Assembly: GCA_023426765.1 (NCBI GenBank)
Contig: JAEZBW010000023.1
Span: 1-5,967, forward strand
DNA: 5,967 nucleotides
Source: Bacillota bacterium
GTDB lineage: Bacteria; Bacillota; Clostridia; DSM-8532
Direction of reading: 5' to 3'
Of the stretch, positions 1-5,769 are shown piece by piece (position 1 is the stretch's first letter; every line of letters begins with the position of its first letter). Below the pieces are notes generated by a model. The model saw only the letters and a list, made by a program, of their open reading frames with translations. It had not been told where the DNA came from and ran no database searches. The position numbers and the translations under genes were made by a program.

Positions 1-297
1 CATGGACACCGCACCCCAGCCCAGGTGCGCGCCGACCAACTCGGGGGTGATGAGACGCCCATGCCCGAGCTACCCTTCGCCGCCTGAATAAGCCCAGCCG
101 GCTGTCTCATTTCCGGGCCGCGGTACAGCCAACCGCATCTTCGCGTCCGTGGACGAACTCCAGGAGGCGCTCACCGCCGCCCTGGAGCCGTACTGGAAGT
201 CCCCGCCACCTTACAACGGCTGGTCGGCTACCCCTGGTGGTGCCAAGCCATGGCTGCGCTTACGCCGGACTACGCACCCTCGGAAAGAAAGACGTAG
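1..297 (+). pseudogene. Decayed 3' end of an IS630-family transposase gene
   Basis: The translated pieces resemble the C-terminal end of an IS630-type DDE transposase, but they lie in different frames. Around 86-115 one frame gives LNKPSRLSHFR, which fits a damaged version of the family's LNPxExLWSHF block. From about 121 another frame gives TANRIFASVDELQEALTAAL and then EPYWKSP. After about position 204 a one-base shift continues the protein as ATLQRLVGYPWWCQA and on to a TAG at 295-297. With the frames joined, the order LNP block, ANRxFAS, DELxxAL, PYW, GYPWW matches how these transposases end. The upstream catalytic region is outside the window or degraded; a possible DxAP-like trace is near 5-20. 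At least two frameshifts mean it is not functional. I see no terminal inverted repeat I can defend. The family call rests on recalled motif order. Confidence 0.55.
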
Positions 298-398
298 CTA
301 TGCTCGCCCGTTCACCGACACCATTCCTTCGAAACGGTATGAGCCATCCATTCACAACGTACATCTTTATGAAAGGAAAAGCGCAAATTTATGAGCCT
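298..398. other. Short spacer between the IS remnant and the pilin gene end
   Basis: No gene is recognisable here. The octamer TATGAGCC occurs twice in direct orientation (338-345 and 390-397). No GC-rich hairpin followed by a T-run is visible on the minus strand after the pilin stop, so the operon's terminator is not identified. This may be the former outer end of the insertion sequence. Confidence 0.4.
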
Positions 399-1058
399 TT
401 AATACTTGAAATAGGCAATGTGCTTGTTGTCGTCGGCGGCGATCCCCGCAACGTTGTTCAACGTCAGAGCTGCCGCGTTGGTAAGCTGGGCGCAGCCAAA
501 CTTAACATTAGCAAAGGCCGTGTTGAAGTCGGCACGGGTAGCAACGATGAGGCTGGCGATGCTGGTGCCGGGCGCAGCCAGTGTACCGGTTGACGTGGCC
601 TGGCCGCCGGCTCGCGCGATTTCCAAGCACTGGGTTCCAGCCGTGCTTGGCAGAACGAGAAAGACGCCGCCGTGTGGCGCCGCGCCACCCGTGATGCCGC
701 TGTTGGTGGCCTTATCCGTGAGATCCAACAGGTAACCGGCATTACCGCCACCCCAGCCAACCGCATTGGTGGGAGCCGTCGGCAGGGCGGAGAGATAGCC
801 GCCGCTGATGAGATCGGTGGCGGTATTGCCCGTGTTCGTAAGCGTCGGGGTGTTGCCGGCGCCGTTGAAGGTGGTTGTCTTGGCGTCGTTGGTGTACAGC
901 GTCCATGCGGCGGTAACCTGCGATGCGGACTGGGTAATACCCAATGCCGCGGCCTTGGGGCCCGCCGTCGTGAAAGCGCTGCCGCCGTAGAACACGCCGG
1001 CCGCGCCCATGATGGCGGTTAGCGCAACGGCAATGAGGACTGTCAATAGGTTAAACAT
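399..1058 (-). CDS. Type IVb pilin-like protein lacking a leader peptide
   Basis: This 219-residue protein is probably the main filament subunit. Residues 2-28 form a hydrophobic helix beginning FNLLTVLIAVALTAIM and ending GVFYGGSA, which resembles the mature N-terminus of type IVb pilins such as bundlin (LSLIESAMVLAL...GVMFYYQSA). A Gly/Thr/Asn/Ala-rich globular domain follows. Its two cysteines, C144 and C189, sit where type IVb pilins have the D-region disulfide; it ends in Tyr. The family normally has a positively charged leader cut by a prepilin peptidase, plus Glu at mature position 5. Here the initiator Met directly precedes the expected residue 1 and Thr occupies position 5. The start is firm: a strong ribosome site (AAGGGGAG) lies 5 bases before the ATG and an in-frame TAG lies just upstream at 1074-1076. 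It is the last gene of the minus-strand cluster and probably has its own leader. The pilin-like identity is fairly sure; whether it forms a filament is inferred. Confidence 0.75.
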   Translation of the reverse strand: MFNLLTVLIAVALTAIMGAAGVFYGGSAFTTAGPKAAALGITQSASQVTAAWTLYTNDAKTTTFNGAGNTPTLTNTGNTATDLISGGYLSALPTAPTNAVGWGGGNAGYLLDLTDKATNSGITGGAAPHGGVFLVLPSTAGTQCLEIARAGGQATSTGTLAAPGTSIASLIVATRADFNTAFANVKFGCAQLTNAAALTLNNVAGIAADDNKHIAYFKY

Positions 1059-1063
1059 CGTTT

Positions 1064-1071
1064 CTCCCCTT
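1064..1071 (-). promoter_or_regulatory. Ribosome binding site of the pilin-like gene
   Basis: AAGGGGAG lies five bases before the ATG at 1058, the best Shine-Dalgarno site in the window. Together with the in-frame stop at 1074-1076 it fixes the start and excludes a longer N-terminus. Confidence 0.8.
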
Positions 1072-1098
1072 TTCTATGTGGCTAATGGAGATGCAGAA

Positions 1099-1137
1099 GG
1101 CAGCCGCATAGCCCTGCGGTGGGAACAGCCGCCTGCC
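1099..1137 (-). promoter_or_regulatory. Hairpin-forming 5' leader of the pilin-like gene
   Basis: On the minus strand, CCGCA (1119-1115) can pair with TGCGG (1108-1104) around a six-base loop. An outer GGCAG (1137-1133) can pair with CTGCC (1103-1099). No T-run follows and the structure is about 40 bases before the start codon. A leader structure affecting mRNA stability or translation is therefore more likely than a terminator. No known riboswitch class was recognised. Confidence 0.35.
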
Positions 1138-1182
1138 GCTCCCCCAGCATCGCTGCGAGCACAGATAGCCAACAGTCTTAAT

Positions 1183-1214
1183 GCTTTCTGTTTATTTTAA
1201 GTTAATTTGACTCT
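1183..1214 (-). promoter_or_regulatory. AT-rich segment, possible promoter of the pilin-like gene
   Basis: The 264-base gap before the pilin-like gene contains an AT-rich block unlike the GC-rich surroundings, including TTAACTTAAAATAAAC on the minus strand. A poor sigma70 pair can be drawn: TTAACT, a 17-base spacer, then ATTAAG. No convincing -24/-12 sigma54 pair was found. A separate pilin promoter makes sense for a highly expressed subunit, but the boxes are weak. Confidence 0.25.
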
Positions 1215-1322
1215 TCATGAATTCGGACGCGGTAAACTCGCTCATCGCCAGAACATTTTCCGTATTCACGCGAGGCCATTAAATACAAATCAGCATCTTG
1301 TGGCATTCACCCGGAAATCCCT

Positions 1323-1697
1323 TCAAGGGGTGGGGGCAGCCAGCTCCAGGATCATGCTGACCCGCTCCCCTTCGGCACAGCGCTGCCCCATGCAAAAGTA
1401 CGTCATCGTCCACTCCGGACACGCCGCCAGGACGGCAGAGGCATCGGCCATACGTGAGCGTGGGTCCGGAACCTCAGGCACCATCAAACGCAGCCCGCCA
1501 GACGCCGTTCGTGCCACCTCCCCCATTGTGCCCAGCACGCTGGTACACACAGCCGCAGTCTGCGCCCGTGTCTCGCTTGTTGTGCCATGCGTGGTCCACG
1601 CACGCACATAGAATGCTCCGCCGATTCCAATGAAGAGCCCGCCTGCCACCGTGAGGATCAGGCTAACAATGCGAATCGTTCTGGTGTCCATGGTCAC
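1323..1697 (-). CDS. Small single-span membrane protein with four cysteines, possible minor pilin
   Basis: The function is not recognised. The 124 residues comprise a short basic N-terminus (MTMDTRTIR), one hydrophobic helix at about 10-31, and a domain of about 90 residues, predicted outside, with C51, C93, C102 and C107, enough for two disulfides. The helix ends GGAFYVRAWTTHG, similar to GVFYGGSAFTTAG at the same place in the pilin-like protein encoded next. The two may be distantly related, making this a candidate minor or tip subunit. Like that protein, it has no cleavable class III leader. Start: the GTG at 1697 overlaps the TGA of the platform gene (GTGA), which suggests translational coupling. 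An ATG two codons later (1691) is possible, and neither has a clear ribosome site. An alternative role is an accessory protein of the inner-membrane platform. Confidence 0.7.
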   Translation of the reverse strand: MTMDTRTIRIVSLILTVAGGLFIGIGGAFYVRAWTTHGTTSETRAQTAAVCTSVLGTMGEVARTASGGLRLMVPEVPDPRSRMADASAVLAACPEWTMTYFCMGQRCAEGERVSMILELAAPTP

Positions 1698-2872
1698 TGA
1701 ATGGTGCGGGCCAAGTGTTCAGCAAGCTGAAGTATGGGCAGGACGGTCAATCCGAAAAGGACGGCTCCGGCGATGCCCAGCAATACGACCGAGGCACTCC
1801 GCAGTACGGGATCGACGACCGAGGTTGCAAAAAGATAAAGGTCGCGGTGCTCAGTGGCGAGTGCTCTTAGGGTGCGGGATATTTCTTCGCGATTCGCCGC
1901 CGCGGCCAGGGAGGCCCGATCCGTAGGGTGAATGCCTCTTAGTGCGCCCGGCCAGGGCAAACCGGAGGTGACGGCCTGGGCTGCGGCCAGGAGTTCCCGG
2001 CGCATCGCCCCTTCCGGAGAACCGTCCGCAACAATCCTCAGCGCGCGGTCGATGCCGATTCCTCCTTGTATGAGCAAGGAGAGTTCGAAAAACGTAACGT
2101 AGTTGCGCAATCCGAGAGCCAGGTCTCTGAAGAACGGTATTGCCAGGATCATTCGTTCAACCGCGGCTGGGGCGAGCCTGCGGCCCAACGTGGCCAGTCC
2201 CGCCAGGGTCAGGAGGACAACGATGAAAGCCAGAGCAAGGCTGGTGGCCACATCCGCCACGGTTTCCACCCAATCAATATTGGCTGCGCCTTTGGCCGAC
2301 CGGAAAACCTCAGCTTCCATCAGCATGGGGGTCAGCCAGTAGGCGGTTCCGACCATGATCGACGCCGCCACCAAGGCATGGCCCACAGCCAGGAGGAGCC
2401 CCCCTCCGAGCCGTTCGCGGGCTCGCCCCATCTCCTCTTCGAACGCGGCGGCCGTGCGGAGAGCGGCGGGAGTGCCATCTCCAAAGCCTCCGGTCCGCAC
2501 CAGGGCGACGACCGTCTCGGGAAAATCCTGGGAGCGCCGTGCCATGGCCGTGGCGAGGTCGTCGCCCAGTTCCACGGCATCGGCGAGACCGGCAGCGACC
2601 TGTCGGAGCCGGCCGCCAAACGACTGCTCGATGCGCCGCAGAGCGTCGGCGAGGCCGACCTTCGATTCGAGCATGGAGGCCAAGCGAATGAAGAGGATGT
2701 GGCGCTCGTTGCGTCCGATCCCCCGCTGCAGCGCGTAGCCGCGGCGCCGCGTCACGTCCAGAACGCGCCCGCGGGCACTGGCAAGGATGCGCGCTGTTTC
2801 GCCATCCGGAGCGTCGATTTCCAGCGTACGCGCCTTGCCATCGGCAATCAGTCGGACACGGAACAGGGGCAT
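1694..2872 (-). CDS. GspF/PilC/PilR-type inner-membrane platform protein
   Basis: This 392-residue polytopic protein belongs to the type II secretion F / type IV pilus platform family, which normally anchors the assembly ATPase and passes subunits into the filament. Two T2SF-like repeats are visible. The first, about residues 57-180, begins with MLESKVGLADAL and ends in a membrane helix (about 158-180). The second, about 255-382, begins with LSLLIQGGIGIDRAL and ends in a long hydrophobic helix (about 355-382). A further helix lies at 208-230. This three-span, two-repeat layout and length are typical of GspF, PilC and R64 PilR. Residues 1-50 form a small cytoplasmic domain with an RVRLIADGKARTLEIDAPDG-like beta fold, common in this family. 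The ATG has GAGG four bases upstream and lies 12 bases after the secretin stop. The gene overlaps the next start by four bases. The usual partner ATPase gene is not in the window. Confidence 0.88.
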   Translation of the reverse strand: MPLFRVRLIADGKARTLEIDAPDGETARILASARGRVLDVTRRRGYALQRGIGRNERHILFIRLASMLESKVGLADALRRIEQSFGGRLRQVAAGLADAVELGDDLATAMARRSQDFPETVVALVRTGGFGDGTPAALRTAAAFEEEMGRARERLGGGLLLAVGHALVAASIMVGTAYWLTPMLMEAEVFRSAKGAANIDWVETVADVATSLALAFIVVLLTLAGLATLGRRLAPAAVERMILAIPFFRDLALGLRNYVTFFELSLLIQGGIGIDRALRIVADGSPEGAMRRELLAAAQAVTSGLPWPGALRGIHPTDRASLAAAANREEISRTLRALATEHRDLYLFATSVVDPVLRSASVVLLGIAGAVLFGLTVLPILQLAEHLARTIQ

Positions 2873-2884
2873 GCTGCCTCGGCC

Positions 2885-4333
2885 TCAGCCGCTCCCTTCA
2901 TGGAACACGGTTACCGTCGGCCGAAGAATGATGAACAACGCTTCCCGGCGGACGTCCTGGGCCTGCCGGCCAAGCCCGGTCGGCGCGCCACCGGCGATCT
3001 GGCGCAGTTGTGTCGCATCGTTGCCGGCGAACGTGGCGCCATCGATCTGCAGGCCGCCGAGCACCACGGTGTTGCCGGCCTGCACGCGGACAATGTCGTT
3101 CAGCGCCTGCTCTTGTGTCACCGGCTGTGTAAAGGTGCCGACCTGATTTCCGGCGGACAGTTCGCGGAACTCCAGAACGCTGTTGACCAGGACGTTGAGA
3201 GCAATCGTCACGAGGCGCGAGTCGGCATCGAAGAGTGGGGTCAGCCGCAGGGTCAAACCCGTATCGACCGTCGACGTCTGAGCCGACCCCAGAAGCGCTC
3301 CCGTGGTCCCCGCATTCGCGATCGTATTGACGCCAACGCCGCTGACATAGGGAATCGTCTGTCCGCTGCGCAAAACGACCTCGGTGCCGGACAGGGTATG
3401 AACCTCGGCGTTCTGACGGGTATCGGCATTCCCGAAGCGGGACAGGAAGGAGATGGCGCTCGCCACGTTGAACACGCCGCTGACGCCCAGGATCTTGCCC
3501 GCTTCGACGATGTTGACGGATATCGGGTTCGCATTCCCCGCGGGCCGGGAGGGTGTCGCCGCGGGTTCGTTCCGGCTGTTGAACTGCAAGCTGAAGGCGC
3601 TCCAGTCGAATCCACTGGCCGACTGGTCCGTGATCGACACGGTCACCACCGCCACCTGCACCTTGATCATCGCCATATTGCGATGGATGCGGTCGATGTA
3701 GGGGCGGATCACCTCAGCGTAGAGGCTGGGCGGGGCCGTGAAAACGATCTGCCCGCCACGAAGGGATTGGGTGATATCCACGGCGCCCAGACTCTTCAAG
3801 TCGGCCGTGATCGATTCGATGACGGCCATGTTCTGCGGCACGGTGAAGGCGAAGCGATCCCGGTCCGTCAGGAACAGTGTGCCGTTCTGCCACCACGAAA
3901 CCACGCCCATGCCGGATTCGAGCACGTTCGCCAACTCGCCGAACGTCCCGCTGAACGCCCGGAATGGCAGTGGCCGGCGCAACATGTCGGTGTCGCTGTT
4001 GGTCTCGAAGCGAGTGACCGTTCGGATTCCCGCCACGGACACCATCGTGGCCAGCCGCTCAAGCGTCGCCTCGCCGGCGGGGAAGCTGACCGAAATCCGA
4101 CGCGCGGCTATGGTCGAGGGGAGACGCTCGCGCACCGAGCGTGCCACCAGCATACCCCTTCCCACCGGCACTTCGATCACCGCCGGGGCGCCTTCGGTCT
4201 CCAGATGGGCTTGGGTTCGGGAGACCACCTCCTCACGCGGTGGCAGATTATCAACGGGCGGCAGTGAACAGCCCGCAAGGGAAAACAGCGCGACGAGCGC
4301 GCACCGCCCCCCCATCCCATTCAAGGCGCGCAT
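2885..4333 (-). CDS. Lipoprotein secretin of the type IVb pilus (PilN/BfpB-like)
   Basis: The 482-residue product would form the outer-membrane ring through which the filament exits. Residues 1-21 are a lipoprotein signal peptide ending in the lipobox LAGC (Cys22), as in R64 PilN and BfpB. Residues about 60-230 hold the periplasmic N-domains. The secretin domain spans about 285-475, with LSGTEVVLRSGQTIPYVSG (315-333), TGLTLRLTPLFD (358-369) and the family hallmark VQAGNTVVLGGL (417-428), followed by EALFIILRPTV. The frame is open further upstream, up to 4429. The ATG at 4333 is chosen because GGAG sits seven bases before it and the signal peptide starts properly there. It overlaps the end of the preceding gene by 13 bases, which implies co-translation. 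R64 PilN is somewhat longer, so this is a compact secretin. The family is clear; the pilus role follows from the neighbours. Confidence 0.92.
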   Translation of the reverse strand: MRALNGMGGRCALVALFSLAGCSLPPVDNLPPREEVVSRTQAHLETEGAPAVIEVPVGRGMLVARSVRERLPSTIAARRISVSFPAGEATLERLATMVSVAGIRTVTRFETNSDTDMLRRPLPFRAFSGTFGELANVLESGMGVVSWWQNGTLFLTDRDRFAFTVPQNMAVIESITADLKSLGAVDITQSLRGGQIVFTAPPSLYAEVIRPYIDRIHRNMAMIKVQVAVVTVSITDQSASGFDWSAFSLQFNSRNEPAATPSRPAGNANPISVNIVEAGKILGVSGVFNVASAISFLSRFGNADTRQNAEVHTLSGTEVVLRSGQTIPYVSGVGVNTIANAGTTGALLGSAQTSTVDTGLTLRLTPLFDADSRLVTIALNVLVNSVLEFRELSAGNQVGTFTQPVTQEQALNDIVRVQAGNTVVLGGLQIDGATFAGNDATQLRQIAGGAPTGLGRQAQDVRREALFIILRPTVTVFHEGSG

Positions 4334-4818
4334 GCTGCCGCTCCACCACCGGAAGGTGGGAACGCCCGAGGATCGACCAGGATCGGCGTTCCTGTCCGGT
4401 CCTGGAAGAAGGCTTGGCCATCGAGACAACCGATGAACACCGCCCCGGAGGGGACAGGCCCGCCCATCCCATTCGTGGGAGACGGAAGTGCGGGGATACC
4501 CGGCAGGCCTGGCGGAAGTGGCCCGGCTTGCACCGCTTCCGCGCCGCGGCGGCGGAGCGCATCGTGGAGCGCCTGGGGAAGAGGACCGCCCGTTGCCTTC
4601 CCTTCCAACGCGTTGATCAGCGCATCCATCAATCGCTGCTCCATGGCCTCGACCGCCCGATCCACGCGTTTCTGAATGTGCTGATCGAGTTCAGCCTGGC
4701 GGGCTGCGGGCGGCAGAAACGGGTTTATTTCGGCAGCCGTCGATTCGGATATCATCATGATCACAACCGCTAGCAGCGCCTGCGGTATGGCTCGGTGCCG
4801 GTTCGGCCACTGCCGCAT
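4321..4818 (-). CDS. Exported PilP-like pilus assembly protein with Pro/Gly linker
   Basis: This 165-residue product has a signal peptide (basic MRQWPNRHR, hydrophobic core 12-23, likely cut near STAA at 26-29). The mature part starts with INPFLPP, then a helical, possibly coiled-coil segment at 40-72 (AELDQHIQKRVDRAVEAMEQ), then a Pro/Gly-rich linker at 99-122. A C-terminal domain at 125-165 contains GAVFIGCLDGQAFF and DRTGTPILVDPR, with C131 and C163 possibly joined. An exported protein with a flexible linker and a small C-terminal domain, encoded beside a secretin, fits the PilP / TcpQ / BfpG partners that guide or brace secretins. That is analogy; no family match was tested. The frame is open upstream to 5001, with another ATG at 4911, but only 4818 places a normal signal peptide at the N-terminus. 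Its ribosome site is modest (GGGAG ten bases away). The stop overlaps the secretin start. Confidence 0.7.
   Translation of the reverse strand: MRQWPNRHRAIPQALLAVVIMMISESTAAEINPFLPPAARQAELDQHIQKRVDRAVEAMEQRLMDALINALEGKATGGPLPQALHDALRRRGAEAVQAGPLPPGLPGIPALPSPTNGMGGPVPSGAVFIGCLDGQAFFQDRTGTPILVDPRAFPPSGGGAAACAP
4341..4344 (-). promoter_or_regulatory. Ribosome binding site deciding the secretin start
   Basis: GGAG lies seven bases before the ATG at 4333 and inside the coding end of the upstream gene. It supports the short secretin start directly before the lipoprotein signal over in-frame starts further upstream. Confidence 0.65.
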
Positions 4819-4927
4819 ACTCTGGGGACTCCCGCTGATGACCGTCTCTCCGCCCGCCCCCTCCACCGGGCGTGGAAGACGCCGCAGACCGCGCCAGGAC
4901 ACGTTTAGCATGGTCGAATCAGGGGTG

Positions 4928-5647
4928 TCATGGTGGCTCGCTCTCAATGGTCCATCGACCGGATCGGTATTCGAGCTTGGCGGCATAACCGCCGGTGCCA
5001 ATCGCGGTCAGAACAGCGTCCCATTGACGATGGGGCATCGCGTCGAGCGCCCGGACCTGCGGCTTCGGTGCCCGGGCCGGTGAGCCAAAGAAGCTTACGC
5101 TACCCCCGATCAGCGTTGCGAAGCCGACAGCAAAGAGAGCGGCCGAGGTGGCGAGTTCGATCGGAATTGGACGGCGAAGCCGCTTCATCCGCCGACTCGG
5201 TTGGAGAGCACGGAACCGGATCTGATCCTTGGTGACCCAGGCAGGCACCAGCACGCCAAAGGGGCGCCCGTCAGTGCGCGCGGTGGGCATCATAAGGCCC
5301 ATCTGGGTCTGGACCAGCCGGCTCTTGGCTTCGGGCAGCAGCGCGCCGACCGGACGGCCGTTGCGCACCGTTACCTCGAGCACTCTAAGTCCAGATGGAA
5401 CAAGAGCCACGCCCCCCGGATGGGCGTCGATCTCGCGGGCCAGATCGGGCAGGAAGGAACGGCCGGGCCCCCCCTCGTGAATCTCGTAAAGGTAACCGCT
5501 CCACAACGGCTCCACCGCGTACCAGCAGGTCTCGGCTGTGCCCAGACTGCGCCGCGCGAAGCCACGCGCATAGGCTTCGGCGTCGCGGCGTGCGACCCCT
5601 TCCAGGAACCCGACGAGCACGTTTGCGGCCTGTCCTCGATCCGGCAC
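4928..5647 (-). CDS. Bitopic inner-membrane protein, possible pilus platform component
   Basis: I cannot assign this to a family. With the GTG start it has 239 residues: a cytoplasmic domain of about 150 residues, a basic stretch (RRMKRLRR, about 152-159), one transmembrane helix at about 161-187, and a periplasmic tail of about 50 residues. The tail ends with HRQWDAVLTAIGTGGYAAKL and a short EYRSGRW strand. A cytoplasmic domain, one span and a short periplasmic tail form the layout of BfpC/GspL-type linkers that connect the ATPase to the periplasmic machinery. As first gene of a pilus operon it could play that part, or correspond to PilO of R64-type systems. Start choice: a TTG at 5677 would extend it by 10 residues but has no ribosome site, whereas the GTG at 5647 follows GAGGGAG. 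It is followed by a 109-base gap before the next chosen start. Confidence 0.7.
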   Translation of the reverse strand: MPDRGQAANVLVGFLEGVARRDAEAYARGFARRSLGTAETCWYAVEPLWSGYLYEIHEGGPGRSFLPDLAREIDAHPGGVALVPSGLRVLEVTVRNGRPVGALLPEAKSRLVQTQMGLMMPTARTDGRPFGVLVPAWVTKDQIRFRALQPSRRMKRLRRPIPIELATSAALFAVGFATLIGGSVSFFGSPARAPKPQVRALDAMPHRQWDAVLTAIGTGGYAAKLEYRSGRWTIESEPP

Positions 5648-5650
5648 CGA

Positions 5651-5657
5651 CTCCCTC
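5651..5657 (-). promoter_or_regulatory. Ribosome binding site of the first operon gene
   Basis: GAGGGAG just upstream of the GTG at 5647 supports that start over the in-frame TTG at 5677, which has no purine-rich site before it. Confidence 0.5.
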
Positions 5658-5691
5658 GTGGCTAGGTTATCTACCAAATTCAGTAGGAGTG

Positions 5692-5718
5692 ATGCTCAGC
5701 ATACCCTAACTCTAAGGT
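5692..5718. promoter_or_regulatory. Adjacent inverted repeats, candidate operator
   Basis: ATGCTCAGCAT (5692-5702) is an inverted repeat with perfect five-base arms. It is followed directly by ACCCTAACTCTAAGGT (5703-5718), an imperfect palindrome of form ACCyTA-N4-TArGGT. Both lie downstream of the minus-strand -10, over the expected transcription start, a typical place for a repressor site. The binding protein is unknown. Confidence 0.35.
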
Positions 5719-5724
5719 ATTATA
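5719..5724 (-). promoter_or_regulatory. Probable -10 box of the pilus operon promoter
   Basis: On the minus strand the sequence reads GGTTATAATACC, containing a perfect TATAAT, about 70 bases before the first gene's start. No good -35 (TTGACA) is found 16-18 bases upstream, where the sequence is GC-rich (around CCCTGG). The promoter may therefore need an activator. The opposite strand reads TATTAT at nearly the same place, a 5/6 match, so the site could serve the divergent gene too. Confidence 0.5.
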
Positions 5725-5769
5725 ACCGCCCCCATGAATGCCAGGGACACACGTTGAGGGTGAAAGCCG

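Noticed and set aside
149..394. An 81-codon plus-strand frame at the left edge
   Set aside because: Only its first part (DELQEALTAALEPYWKSP) is transposase-like. The rest is read out of frame past a one-base shift, so it is part of the decayed transposase.
1192..1269. A 25-codon minus-strand frame starting at GTG (MNTENVLAMSEFTASEFMKSQ...) in the pilin leader
   Set aside because: It looks protein-like but has no ribosome site and overlaps the AT-rich candidate promoter. It is too short to support.
2066..4267. A 733-codon open frame on the plus strand
   Set aside because: It lies antisense to the secretin and platform genes, both with clear family motifs, and its product is low-complexity and motif-free. 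It is a GC-rich shadow.
4819..5001. Longer N-terminus for the PilP-like protein (starts at 5001 or 4911)
   Set aside because: It would put 31-61 non-conserved-looking residues before the signal peptide and overlap the upstream gene. Neither start has a ribosome site.
5667..5702. An 11-codon minus-strand frame starting ATGCTGAGC before the first operon gene
   Set aside because: It might be read as a leader peptide but has no convincing ribosome site and no attenuator-like hairpin or repeated codon. The ATG is part of the dyad.
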